NCBI GenBank assembly: GCA_964407265.1
Contig: CAYOUV010000062.1
Location: 1 to 17,894, forward strand
DNA length: 17,894 nt
Direction of reading: 5' to 3'
Source of the DNA: CAYOUV01 sp964407265
GTDB taxonomy: Bacteria; Chloroflexota; Anaerolineae; Anaerolineales; Villigracilaceae
The first letter of the stretch is position 1. Each line of letters starts with the position of its first letter. The position numbers and the translations under genes were made by a program. Shown here piece after piece: positions 7,831 through 13,810 of this stretch. Below the pieces are notes generated by a model that did no database searches, was not told the origin of the DNA, and saw only the letters and a list, made by a program, of their open reading frames with translations.

Positions 7831-8847
7831 ATGACTGAGAATCAAAATCCGCCGCGCTACACTGGTGATATCGCCGAGCAACACCTGGATCCAGCGCGCG
7901 AATACACAGTCGAAAACCAGGAAATCGTCTTCTCCGCCGAACAACATGCGGTCTGGGCGGATCTGTTCGCCGGAATCCACCAACCTTATTTGCTGGAGCA
8001 CATCTGTCAGGAATATCTGAATGGGCTGACACGGCTGGGGCTCGATCCACAGCGCATCCCAACGGTGGCTCATCTCAACGAACGTATCCAACCCCGCACC
8101 GGCTGGCGCATCGAGCGCACGGCTGTCCGCTACACCCTGGCTGATGACTGGTACGACAAGTTTGGGCAGCGCATATTCCTGATCACCGATTACCTGCGCA
8201 CCCGCGACCAGATGGAGTTCACACCGGAACCGGACATGTTCCACGACATCTTTGGCCACCTGCCCTACCTGACCATGGACTTCTATGCGCACATCGAGGA
8301 TAAATTTGCCCCGGCCTACCACAAAGCGACCCAGGCGGAGAAGGAAGTGATCAAACGTCTGGCCTGGTACAGCACCGAGTTTGGCCTGGTGATGGAAAAC
8401 AATCGCCTCAAGGTGTTTGGCGCCGGGATCATCTCCGGCCGCAGCGAACTGGCCAATACCATCATGGAGTTCTACCGGCTCGGCCGAGACAACGTCCTGG
8501 ATTACAGCGGGCATGTCTTTGCACAGCTGCAGGAGCATTTCCTGGCCCACAAAGAGCAGGTCGAGCACATCATCAGCGGGATCAATCAGGTGCACCAACA
8601 GGGACAGATGTCATCCCAGGAACAGGGCTGGAACGTGGTCCGGGGGCTGTACGAGGAGCTGGGCATCCCCCGCGAGGGGTATTTGGGCGGCGAAGTGATC
8701 CTGGCCCCGTTCGATGTCGAGGTGATCGCCCAGATCCCCAAGACGGTCTACGCCTTCAACCCGATGTTCTTCGTGTGCGAGTCGTTCGAAGGGATGGATG
8801 CCCTGCTCGATTCCTACTTGAAACCGATCGCGCTCCGTAACAGTTAA
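7831..8847 (+). CDS. phhA: Phenylalanine 4-monooxygenase (tetrahydropterin-dependent)
   Basis: This 338-aa enzyme hydroxylates phenylalanine to tyrosine with O2, non-heme iron and a tetrahydropterin. The iron site is complete: H138 and H143 in PDMFHDIFGHLP and E183 in YSTEFGL. There is no N-terminal ACT regulatory domain, as is usual in bacteria. The C-terminal part after about residue 270 makes it longer than the roughly 260-300 aa of many bacterial enzymes. That extension (VILAPFDVEVIAQIPKTVYAF..) is not assigned. ATG 7831 has AAAGGTG upstream. Genes for making its cofactor (folE, SDR, folB) and for dehydrating its product (phhB) lie just upstream. Tryptophan hydroxylation is the main alternative and cannot be excluded by eye. 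Confidence 0.92.
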   Translation: MTENQNPPRYTGDIAEQHLDPAREYTVENQEIVFSAEQHAVWADLFAGIHQPYLLEHICQEYLNGLTRLGLDPQRIPTVAHLNERIQPRTGWRIERTAVRYTLADDWYDKFGQRIFLITDYLRTRDQMEFTPEPDMFHDIFGHLPYLTMDFYAHIEDKFAPAYHKATQAEKEVIKRLAWYSTEFGLVMENNRLKVFGAGIISGRSELANTIMEFYRLGRDNVLDYSGHVFAQLQEHFLAHKEQVEHIISGINQVHQQGQMSSQEQGWNVVRGLYEELGIPREGYLGGEVILAPFDVEVIAQIPKTVYAFNPMFFVCESFEGMDALLDSYLKPIALRNS

Positions 8848-8864
8848 ACTGCGCCTCGCGCAGT
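8848..8864 (+). terminator. Short hairpin right after phhA
   Basis: A 7-bp perfect stem ACTGCGC/GCGCAGT with a 3-nt loop begins at the base after the stop codon. No T-run follows directly (a TTTTT tract lies about 50 nt later), so termination is uncertain. Confidence 0.35.
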
Positions 8865-8939
8865 CATCCACGTCCGGGAAGCCCTGCATTTGGTCCATGT
8901 TTGGGCTGTTTCGGTTTTTCCGCCGGGCCAAAGGGGGGA

Positions 8940-8969
8940 TTGTAATTAGAACGCATGTTCTGGTATAAT
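8940..8969 (+). promoter_or_regulatory. Promoter with embedded LexA/SOS-type box
   Basis: -35-like TTGTAA (8940-8945), an 18-nt spacer and a perfect -10 TATAAT (8964-8969) precede ATG 8979 by 9 nt. Between the hexamers lies the perfect palindrome GAACGCATGTTC (8949-8960). This matches GAAC-N4-GTTC, the core of the SOS box bound by Gram-positive-type LexA. A repressor bound there would block polymerase. There is no room for a normal ribosome binding site, so the mRNA is near-leaderless. Confidence 0.65.
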
Positions 8970-8978
8970 AAACATACC

Positions 8979-9386
8979 ATGTTCCTCTGGCAGCGCCTGT
9001 CCCACTGGCTCGGCCTGCGCCAGGCTCCCAGCTCCCATCCGCTGGAGCTCAGCCGGGGTCTGCAAACCAGTCTCTCGACCCTGGCCCGTCACGCCGGCCA
9101 GCCTGAAGACGAACTGGCCGAAGCGGTCTTCGCTTCCGGCCTGGATGCGTATTATGCCCAGGGCCTCTTCTGGAACGCCTGGGAAAACCTGACGCCGCGC
9201 GAACGCGATATAACCGCCCTGACTTGCCTGGGATACACCAACCGCCAGATGGCCAGCCACCTGGATATTTCGGTCGAAACGGTCAAGACCCACGTGGCCA
9301 ATACCCTGCGCAAATTCGACCTGCACAGCAAGGCCGACCTGCGCGTGTCGCTGGCTGGCTGGGATTTCAGCGCCTGGCGGGAATGA
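8979..9386 (+). CDS. Short LuxR/GerE-type HTH transcriptional regulator
   Basis: This is a 135-aa protein. The C-terminal part (about 67-130) is a LuxR-type helix-turn-helix: LTPRERDITALTCLGYTNRQ, followed by MASHLDISVETVKTHVANTLRKF. The N-terminal 65 residues are helical and contain no receiver, PAS or autoinducer domain. ATG 8979 is chosen because the -10 box lies between the alternative ATG 8955 and this one, so 8955 could not be transcribed. The promoter carries a LexA-like box, so the gene should be DNA-damage inducible. A terminator separates it from the PolB2 operon 134 nt downstream. By inference it may activate that operon or other repair genes. Confidence 0.85.
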   Translation: MFLWQRLSHWLGLRQAPSSHPLELSRGLQTSLSTLARHAGQPEDELAEAVFASGLDAYYAQGLFWNAWENLTPRERDITALTCLGYTNRQMASHLDISVETVKTHVANTLRKFDLHSKADLRVSLAGWDFSAWRE

Positions 9387-9389
9387 CCC

Positions 9390-9432
9390 CCAGATGTAGG
9401 GACGGAAGCGCGCCGGCCAGCCCCACATCTGG
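9390..9432 (+). repeat. Stem-loop in the 3' region of the LuxR-type gene
   Basis: CCAGATGT(A)GGG (9390-9401) pairs with CCCACATCTGG (9422-9432), an 11-bp stem with one bulged A and a 20-nt GC-rich loop. It lies between the stop codon and the terminator, and could be an mRNA stabiliser or part of a small 3' RNA. Confidence 0.45.
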
Positions 9433-9465
9433 TTCCCCCCCTGGGGTTAGTCCGTAAATCCCCCC

Positions 9466-9491
9466 AAAAATCCCCCGTCAGGGGATTTTTT
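9466..9491 (+). terminator. Rho-independent terminator
   Basis: AAAAATCCCC (9466-9475) pairs perfectly with GGGGATTTTT (9481-9490) over a 5-nt loop, with six T's at the end. It is placed to stop transcription from the LexA-controlled promoter before the polymerase operon, unless read through. Confidence 0.85.
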
Positions 9492-9508
9492 GATGGCCGG
9501 CTTTGGCC

Positions 9509-9514
9509 TATCTT
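9509..9514 (+). promoter_or_regulatory. Possible -10 box of the PolB2 operon (leaderless)
   Basis: TATCTT lies exactly 6 nt before ATG 9521, the TANNNT-N6-ATG layout typical of leaderless genes. No convincing -35 exists: the position 17 nt upstream is the T-run of the terminator. An activator-dependent start is possible. No GAAC-N4-GTTC box is seen here. Confidence 0.35.
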
Positions 9515-9520
9515 GTAAGC

Positions 9521-10051
9521 ATGGACCTCCTTCCCGCTTTACAAACCGGCACACAGCTGGTGATCTACGCCCCGCACGCAGCGCGCGACGAGTCGGCCAT
9601 GCTGGCCGCCCAGCTGGCCCTGCGCGGACCGGTCAGCGTGCTGGACGGCGGCAACCGCTTCCAGGCTTATCGGGTGGCGCAACTGCTGCGCCGGGGGACA
9701 GTCGACCTGAACACGGCCGCCCGGCGCCTGTCCATCCGGCGCGCCTTCACCTGCTACCAGATGCTGGCGCTGCTGCAGGACACCCCCGCCCTGCGCCAGC
9801 CCTATCTGATCCTGGACCTGCTGGCCAGCTTCTACGACGAGCACGTCCCCCTCCCCGAAGCCTACAGGCTGCTGGAGGCTTGCTCCCAGCAGCTGGAACG
9901 GCTGTGCCGCATCGCCCCGGTCGTGGTGACCCTGGCGCCCCCGCTGGTCGAGGGGCGCGCCGGCCTGGTCGAGCAGGTCTGCGCTCGCGCCGACCGACTC
10001 TTCACCTTTAAGCCGCCTGCACCGCCGGCTTCTCAAGCATATCTCTTCTGA
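9521..10051 (+). CDS. RecA/RadA-fold protein lacking Walker A, PolB2-associated
   Basis: This 176-aa protein resembles the core of RecA/Rad51-type ATPases. A strand VSVLDGGNRF is followed by QAYRVAQLLRR, then RRLSIRRAFTCYQMLALLQ (like the RAF segment of Rad51/RadA). A Walker B-like hydrophobic strand ends LILDLL. The place of the P-loop (TGTQLVIYAPHAARDESAML) has no GKT/S, so ATP binding by the classic mechanism is unlikely. It starts a three-gene operon, 5 nt before the 87-aa gene. ATG 9521 is chosen over TTG 9503 because of the TANNNT box between them. ImuA is an analogous degenerate RecA-like partner of an error-prone polymerase. A similar accessory role, bridging polymerase and RecA filament, is inference. 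Confidence 0.7.
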   Translation: MDLLPALQTGTQLVIYAPHAARDESAMLAAQLALRGPVSVLDGGNRFQAYRVAQLLRRGTVDLNTAARRLSIRRAFTCYQMLALLQDTPALRQPYLILDLLASFYDEHVPLPEAYRLLEACSQQLERLCRIAPVVVTLAPPLVEGRAGLVEQVCARADRLFTFKPPAPPASQAYLF

Positions 10052-10056
10052 CCATC

Positions 10057-10320
10057 ATGGGCCGCACACTTCCCACCATCACCCAGCAACTGGCCGAGAC
10101 CGAGTCCCTGCTGACCGGCTTCCGGCGCACTTTGCGCCGCAGTGACCAGTATGTCCTGGACGGTCTGTTGGCGGCCGCCCGCCGGCACATTTCCGCTATC
10201 AGCCAGACGGACGCCCTGCTGCCCTTCGAGAGCGCACTGCTGGCCATCCTGCTGGAACAGGCCAAGCAGATCGCGGTCCTGCGCCAGGAAATGGACCAAT
10301 ACAAGCAGCGACATGCATGA
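10057..10320 (+). CDS. Small helical protein in the PolB2 operon
   Basis: An 87-aa charged, all-helical protein (MGRTLPTITQQLAETESLL..). Its notable parts are FRRTLRRSDQYVLDGLLAAARRHI, a PFESALLAILLEQAK segment, and a coiled-coil-like end with regular leucines and glutamines. It starts 5 nt after the RecA-fold gene and overlaps the polymerase gene by 8 nt, so the three are co-translated. No catalytic motif is visible. I do not recognise a named family. Size and position suggest an adaptor or a detached subunit of the polymerase. Confidence 0.7.
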   Translation: MGRTLPTITQQLAETESLLTGFRRTLRRSDQYVLDGLLAAARRHISAISQTDALLPFESALLAILLEQAKQIAVLRQEMDQYKQRHA

Positions 10321-12520
10321 GCATACCGGCTGGCTGCTGGACCTCTACGCCGCCCTGGCAGGCGGCATTTCACTCTGGCTGCTGGCGGACGACTCGCGGG
10401 CACGCCTGCAGCTGCACATGGCATTCCCGATCACCTTCTACGCTGCCGGCGACTTCTCCACGCTGCGCCGGGCCTGGCGCTTCCTGCAGGGCAGGGACGT
10501 AACGCTGGCCCGCACCCGCCGCCGCGACCTGTTCACGGGCGAACGCGACCTGCTGGCCGTGACCGTCCCCGGACCGGCGCGCATCGCGGGCGTCTTCCGG
10601 GAACTGTCCGCGCAATTCCCCGGCCTGGATTACTACGACGCCGACATCCCCATCAGCCTGCGCTTCACCGCCCGCACGGGAGTGCATTTGCTCGGTCGCT
10701 GCCGGGTCAGGGAGCAGGGGGGGCAGGTGTCCGAGATCAAAGCCCTGGATTCGCCCTGGGAGATCGATCCGCCGCCCCTGCCGCTGCGGATCCTGTGTCT
10801 CAGCCCGGACGTGGACCCGGCCCACCGCACGCCGCGCCGGCTGCAGGTCCGGCACGACCGGGCAGCCTACGAGCTGGCGCTCGAACCCCGGCGCGCCCTG
10901 CTGACCGGCCTGCGCGCCCTGCTGGGGCGCTATGACCCCGACCTGATCCTGACAGATTACGGCGACACCTGGCTTTTCCCACAGTTACAGATCTGGTGCC
11001 GGGAGAGCGGCCTGCCGCTCAACCCCAACCGGGATCCGCAGCGCGAGGTGCTGACGCGCAAAGCGGACAGCTACTTCGCTTACGGCCAGGTGATCCACCG
11101 CGGCGCGCAGGCCCACCTGTTCGGCCGCTGGCACATCGACCGCCGCAACGCCATGCTGTTCAGCGAGTACGCCCTGCAGGGCGTGCTGGAGCAGACGCGC
11201 GTGACCGGGATCGGCGTGCAGGAGATGGCCCGCAAGTCGCCGGGGGCCGGCATCACCGCCATGCAGATGCTGACCGCCCTGCGCACCGGCGTGCTGGTGC
11301 CGGTCGTCAAGCAGCAGGCCGAGGGCCGCAAATCGCTGGCCGAACTGATCCGGGCCGACAAAGGCGGATTGGTCTACCAGCCCATCATCGGTCTGCATCG
11401 CGACGTAGCTGAGATCGACTTTGCCTCGATGTACCCGTCGATCATGGTCAGGCACAACATCTCCCCGGAGACAACGGGGCAGGCAGACGCGCCCCCAGGC
11501 CTGGTGCCGCAGACCCTGCGCCCGCTGCTGGAGAAACGCCTGAAGCTCAAAGAGCTGCTGCGGGAATTGGATCCGCGCGACTGCCGCGTCAAACCGCTCA
11601 AGGCGCGCGCCGCGGCGCTCAAATGGCTGCTGGTGGTCTGTTTCGGGTATTTGGGGTACAAGAACGCCCGCTTCGGCAAAATCGAGTCGCACGAGGCCGT
11701 CACCGCCATCAGCCGGGAGTTGATGCTGCAAGCCAAGGAAGTCGCCGAAGACCTGGGCTTCGAGGTGCTGCACATGTACGTCGACAGCCTGTTCATACGG
11801 CAGGAGGGTCTGCGCGAGGCGCGGGACTTCGCCCCGCTGCTGCAGGCCATTCGGGACCAGACCGGCATCTCGATCGCCCTGGAGGGCGTCTTCCGCTGGG
11901 TATCTTTCCTGCCTTCCCGCCGGGACAGCCGCGTGCCGGTGCCCAATCGCTACCTGGGCGTCTTCCAGGACGGGTCCGTCAAGTACCGGGGCATCGAGGC
12001 CCGCCGCCATGACACCCCGCCCTGGGTCAGCCAAACGCAGCTGGCCGTGCTGAACTGCCTGGCGCAGGCCGGGACACTGGACCAGGTGTCAGAGTTTTTG
12101 CCCGAGGCACAGGCACTGATCGCACAGGCCAAACGCGACCTGAGAAACGGCCGCGTGCCGCCGGAGCACCTGCTGGTAACTCAGAAATTGAGCCGGGCGG
12201 TGGAAGCCTACAAAACCCCCTCGCCCTCGGCACGGGCGGCGGCGCAGCTGCAGGCAGCCGGGGAGAATGTGGCCCCAGGCCAGTTCATGCGCTTCGTTTA
12301 CACCCGCGACCGGTGCGGCGTGCGCGCCTGGGACCTGCCCGGCGAGCTCGATCCGCGCCTGCTGGACACGCAGCGCTACTGCACCCTGCTGGATCGTTCG
12401 CTGGAGAGCGTGCTGGCGGCCTTCAGTGGATTGCGTTGCCGGACGTTCCCCCTATTGGATGGCTTTCAAAAAATAATGCAGGCTGGACAAGGCCAGCCCA
12501 CCGCCGATACCCAGATATAG
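10313..12520 (+). CDS. Family B DNA polymerase, PolB2-like, exonuclease motifs lost
   Basis: A 735-aa family B polymerase. Motif A is DFASMYPSI with D369. Motif B is LKWLLVVCFGYLG with K437. Motif C reads HMYVDSLF with D491; compared with the usual YGDTDS, the first aspartate is tyrosine and the catalytic second one is kept. NRYLGVF..YRGIEARR follows, as in the KKRY region. The pre-palm part (GRWHIDRRNAMLFSEYALQG, then SPGAGITAMQ) is what I recall of archaeal PolB2/Dpo2. Exo I (FDxE) is replaced by LSPD near 163-166, and Exo II by DYGDTWLF near 215-222. A 3'-5' exonuclease is therefore unlikely. ATG 10313 is chosen; a longer frame from 10142 only covers the preceding gene. By inference it performs damage-tolerant synthesis. 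Its end overlaps the convergent membrane gene by 69 nt. Confidence 0.88.
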   Translation: MHEHTGWLLDLYAALAGGISLWLLADDSRARLQLHMAFPITFYAAGDFSTLRRAWRFLQGRDVTLARTRRRDLFTGERDLLAVTVPGPARIAGVFRELSAQFPGLDYYDADIPISLRFTARTGVHLLGRCRVREQGGQVSEIKALDSPWEIDPPPLPLRILCLSPDVDPAHRTPRRLQVRHDRAAYELALEPRRALLTGLRALLGRYDPDLILTDYGDTWLFPQLQIWCRESGLPLNPNRDPQREVLTRKADSYFAYGQVIHRGAQAHLFGRWHIDRRNAMLFSEYALQGVLEQTRVTGIGVQEMARKSPGAGITAMQMLTALRTGVLVPVVKQQAEGRKSLAELIRADKGGLVYQPIIGLHRDVAEIDFASMYPSIMVRHNISPETTGQADAPPGLVPQTLRPLLEKRLKLKELLRELDPRDCRVKPLKARAAALKWLLVVCFGYLGYKNARFGKIESHEAVTAISRELMLQAKEVAEDLGFEVLHMYVDSLFIRQEGLREARDFAPLLQAIRDQTGISIALEGVFRWVSFLPSRRDSRVPVPNRYLGVFQDGSVKYRGIEARRHDTPPWVSQTQLAVLNCLAQAGTLDQVSEFLPEAQALIAQAKRDLRNGRVPPEHLLVTQKLSRAVEAYKTPSPSARAAAQLQAAGENVAPGQFMRFVYTRDRCGVRAWDLPGELDPRLLDTQRYCTLLDRSLESVLAAFSGLRCRTFPLLDGFQKIMQAGQGQPTADTQI

Positions 12521-12898
12521 GACAGCCAGCAAAGGCTTGGGGATGGGAGCGTAGATCCTCAAATAGATTCCCAGCGCAACCATGAAAATGACCAGCGGAT
12601 AACTTTTCCATTCCTGAAAGGCAAACAGGCAGATACGCCCCTCTGGCAGGGAGAAAATCCGACCAATATTCTTTTTGGCGAGTTTCGAGAAACCGAACCA
12701 GTAAATGCCACCTGCCAGTCCGATCCCGGAGGTTGCGTACAAAATCCAGGCCGGGAAAGAAATGGGGCTCAGCCAGCGTGAGGCAAATCCGATCAGCATG
12801 ATCCCCACAGCCATCCAGACCAGACCCGCCGCAAGATACAACCACAATTTAGGGGTGCCGGGCTTGTATTTACGCCAGGATATCGGTTTATAAGCCAT
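12452..12898 (-). CDS. Conserved small integral membrane protein
   Basis: A 148-aa protein with four hydrophobic segments: about 18-38, 48-66, 98-112 and 121-141. A cytoplasmic-looking middle part holds KLAKKNIGRIFSLPEG and the motif CLFAFQEWKSY. It looks like a widespread family of unknown function with this FAFQ-WKSY pattern, but I cannot name it. The start overlaps the end of the heme o synthase gene by 11 nt, so it is the last gene of that operon. Its 3' end overlaps the polymerase gene on the other strand by 69 nt, which is unusually long for convergent genes. Confidence 0.75.
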   Translation of the reverse strand: MAYKPISWRKYKPGTPKLWLYLAAGLVWMAVGIMLIGFASRWLSPISFPAWILYATSGIGLAGGIYWFGFSKLAKKNIGRIFSLPEGRICLFAFQEWKSYPLVIFMVALGIYLRIYAPIPKPLLAVLYLGIGGGLALSSLHYFLKAIQ

Positions 12899-13751
12899 AG
12901 AACACCATCAGCAACATCGATGACAGCATATATAACGAGGCGTACTTGAACAAGCCGAAATTCACCCGCTCCGAGGGCTTGAACAGGCTGCTGACGGCCA
13001 GCCCGAGCAGACCGGCCGAAAGCACGGCCAGCACCCGCAGGTAGCCCCAGGTCATGCCAATGCCGTATGCGGCAATCCCGATCATCAAAGCCGCGAGGAT
13101 GCTGGAAAAGGCAATGGTTGCCCTGGTGGCAGAGAAGCCGTAAGCGGACGGGAAAGTCGGCACGCCAGCGGTTTTGTAGTCCTGATGATATTTCATGGAA
13201 AAAGTCATGATGTGGGTCGGGATCCAGAACAGGACCGAGAAGGACAGCGCAACCCCGACCCAATCGACGCCGCCCAGACCCAGGGCGCGTCCCGCCAGGA
13301 TCGGCATGCCGCCCGAGATGCCGCCCCAAACGATACTCCAGGCGGTGCGGCGCTTGAGCCAGATGGTGTAGATCACTACGTCAAAGAACAATCCGGCGAA
13401 GACGATCAGCCCATAGAGCGGATGGAGCGCCACTGACCAGGCCACACCCAGCAAGGAGAGCACCAGTCCCAGGCGCAGGGCTTCCAACTGGCCGATCTTG
13501 CCCCCTGCCAGGGGACGGTTTTGGGTGCGCTTCATCTGGCAGTCGATATCGCGGTCATACCACATGTTCAGAATGGTGCTGCCGCTGATCGCCAGGAACA
13601 GACTGCCGGTCAACGCCAAAATAGTCGGGATATTGAAGACCGGACAACGTGCGGTCATATAGCCGGCCAGTCCGGTAGCCAGCAGCAAGCCGGTTTGCAG
13701 ACTCTTGATCAGCGGCCAGTACAAGCGAAGTTTAGTAAGCATGGTTTTCAT
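12888..13751 (-). CDS. ctaB: Heme o synthase (protoheme IX farnesyltransferase), UbiA family
   Basis: A 287-aa membrane enzyme of the UbiA superfamily. It transfers a farnesyl group to protoheme IX to make heme o, the precursor of heme a. The prenyl-diphosphate/Mg motif is N62-x3-D66-x3-D70 (NMWYDRDID), followed by KRTQNRPL. The second motif region YTIWLKRRT and GGISGGMPILAG is also typical, and about eight to nine TM helices are visible. No heme a synthase (ctaA) is seen in the window. Its neighbours are an oxidase-like 12-TM protein and a SUMF1 lipoprotein, which suggests it makes heme for that protein. Start ATG 13751 has TATAAA 8 nt upstream but no good -35 box. An ATG three codons later is possible. 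Confidence 0.88.
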   Translation of the reverse strand: MKTMLTKLRLYWPLIKSLQTGLLLATGLAGYMTARCPVFNIPTILALTGSLFLAISGSTILNMWYDRDIDCQMKRTQNRPLAGGKIGQLEALRLGLVLSLLGVAWSVALHPLYGLIVFAGLFFDVVIYTIWLKRRTAWSIVWGGISGGMPILAGRALGLGGVDWVGVALSFSVLFWIPTHIMTFSMKYHQDYKTAGVPTFPSAYGFSATRATIAFSSILAALMIGIAAYGIGMTWGYLRVLAVLSAGLLGLAVSSLFKPSERVNFGLFKYASLYMLSSMLLMVFYGL

Positions 13752-13759
13752 AAGTTTTC

Positions 13760-13799
13760 TTTATAAAGTGATGACCAGAGGCAGGCTTGACTGCCTGCC
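13760..13799 (-). promoter_or_regulatory. Stem-loop and possible weak promoter between SUMF1 and ctaB genes
   Basis: GGCAGGC (13780-13786) pairs with GCCTGCC (13793-13799) across a 6-nt loop just after the SUMF1 stop codon; no T-run follows on minus. Further down, TATAAA (13765-13760, inside the palindrome CTTTATAAAG) lies 8 nt before ctaB ATG 13751. This could be attenuation plus a secondary promoter. Confidence 0.35.
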
Positions 13800-13810
13800 C
13801 TTAGCGAGAT

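Noticed and set aside
10142..10312. Longer N-terminus for the polymerase
   Set aside because: This frame only shadows the 87-aa gene, whose own frame is protein-like; polymerase content begins after 10313.
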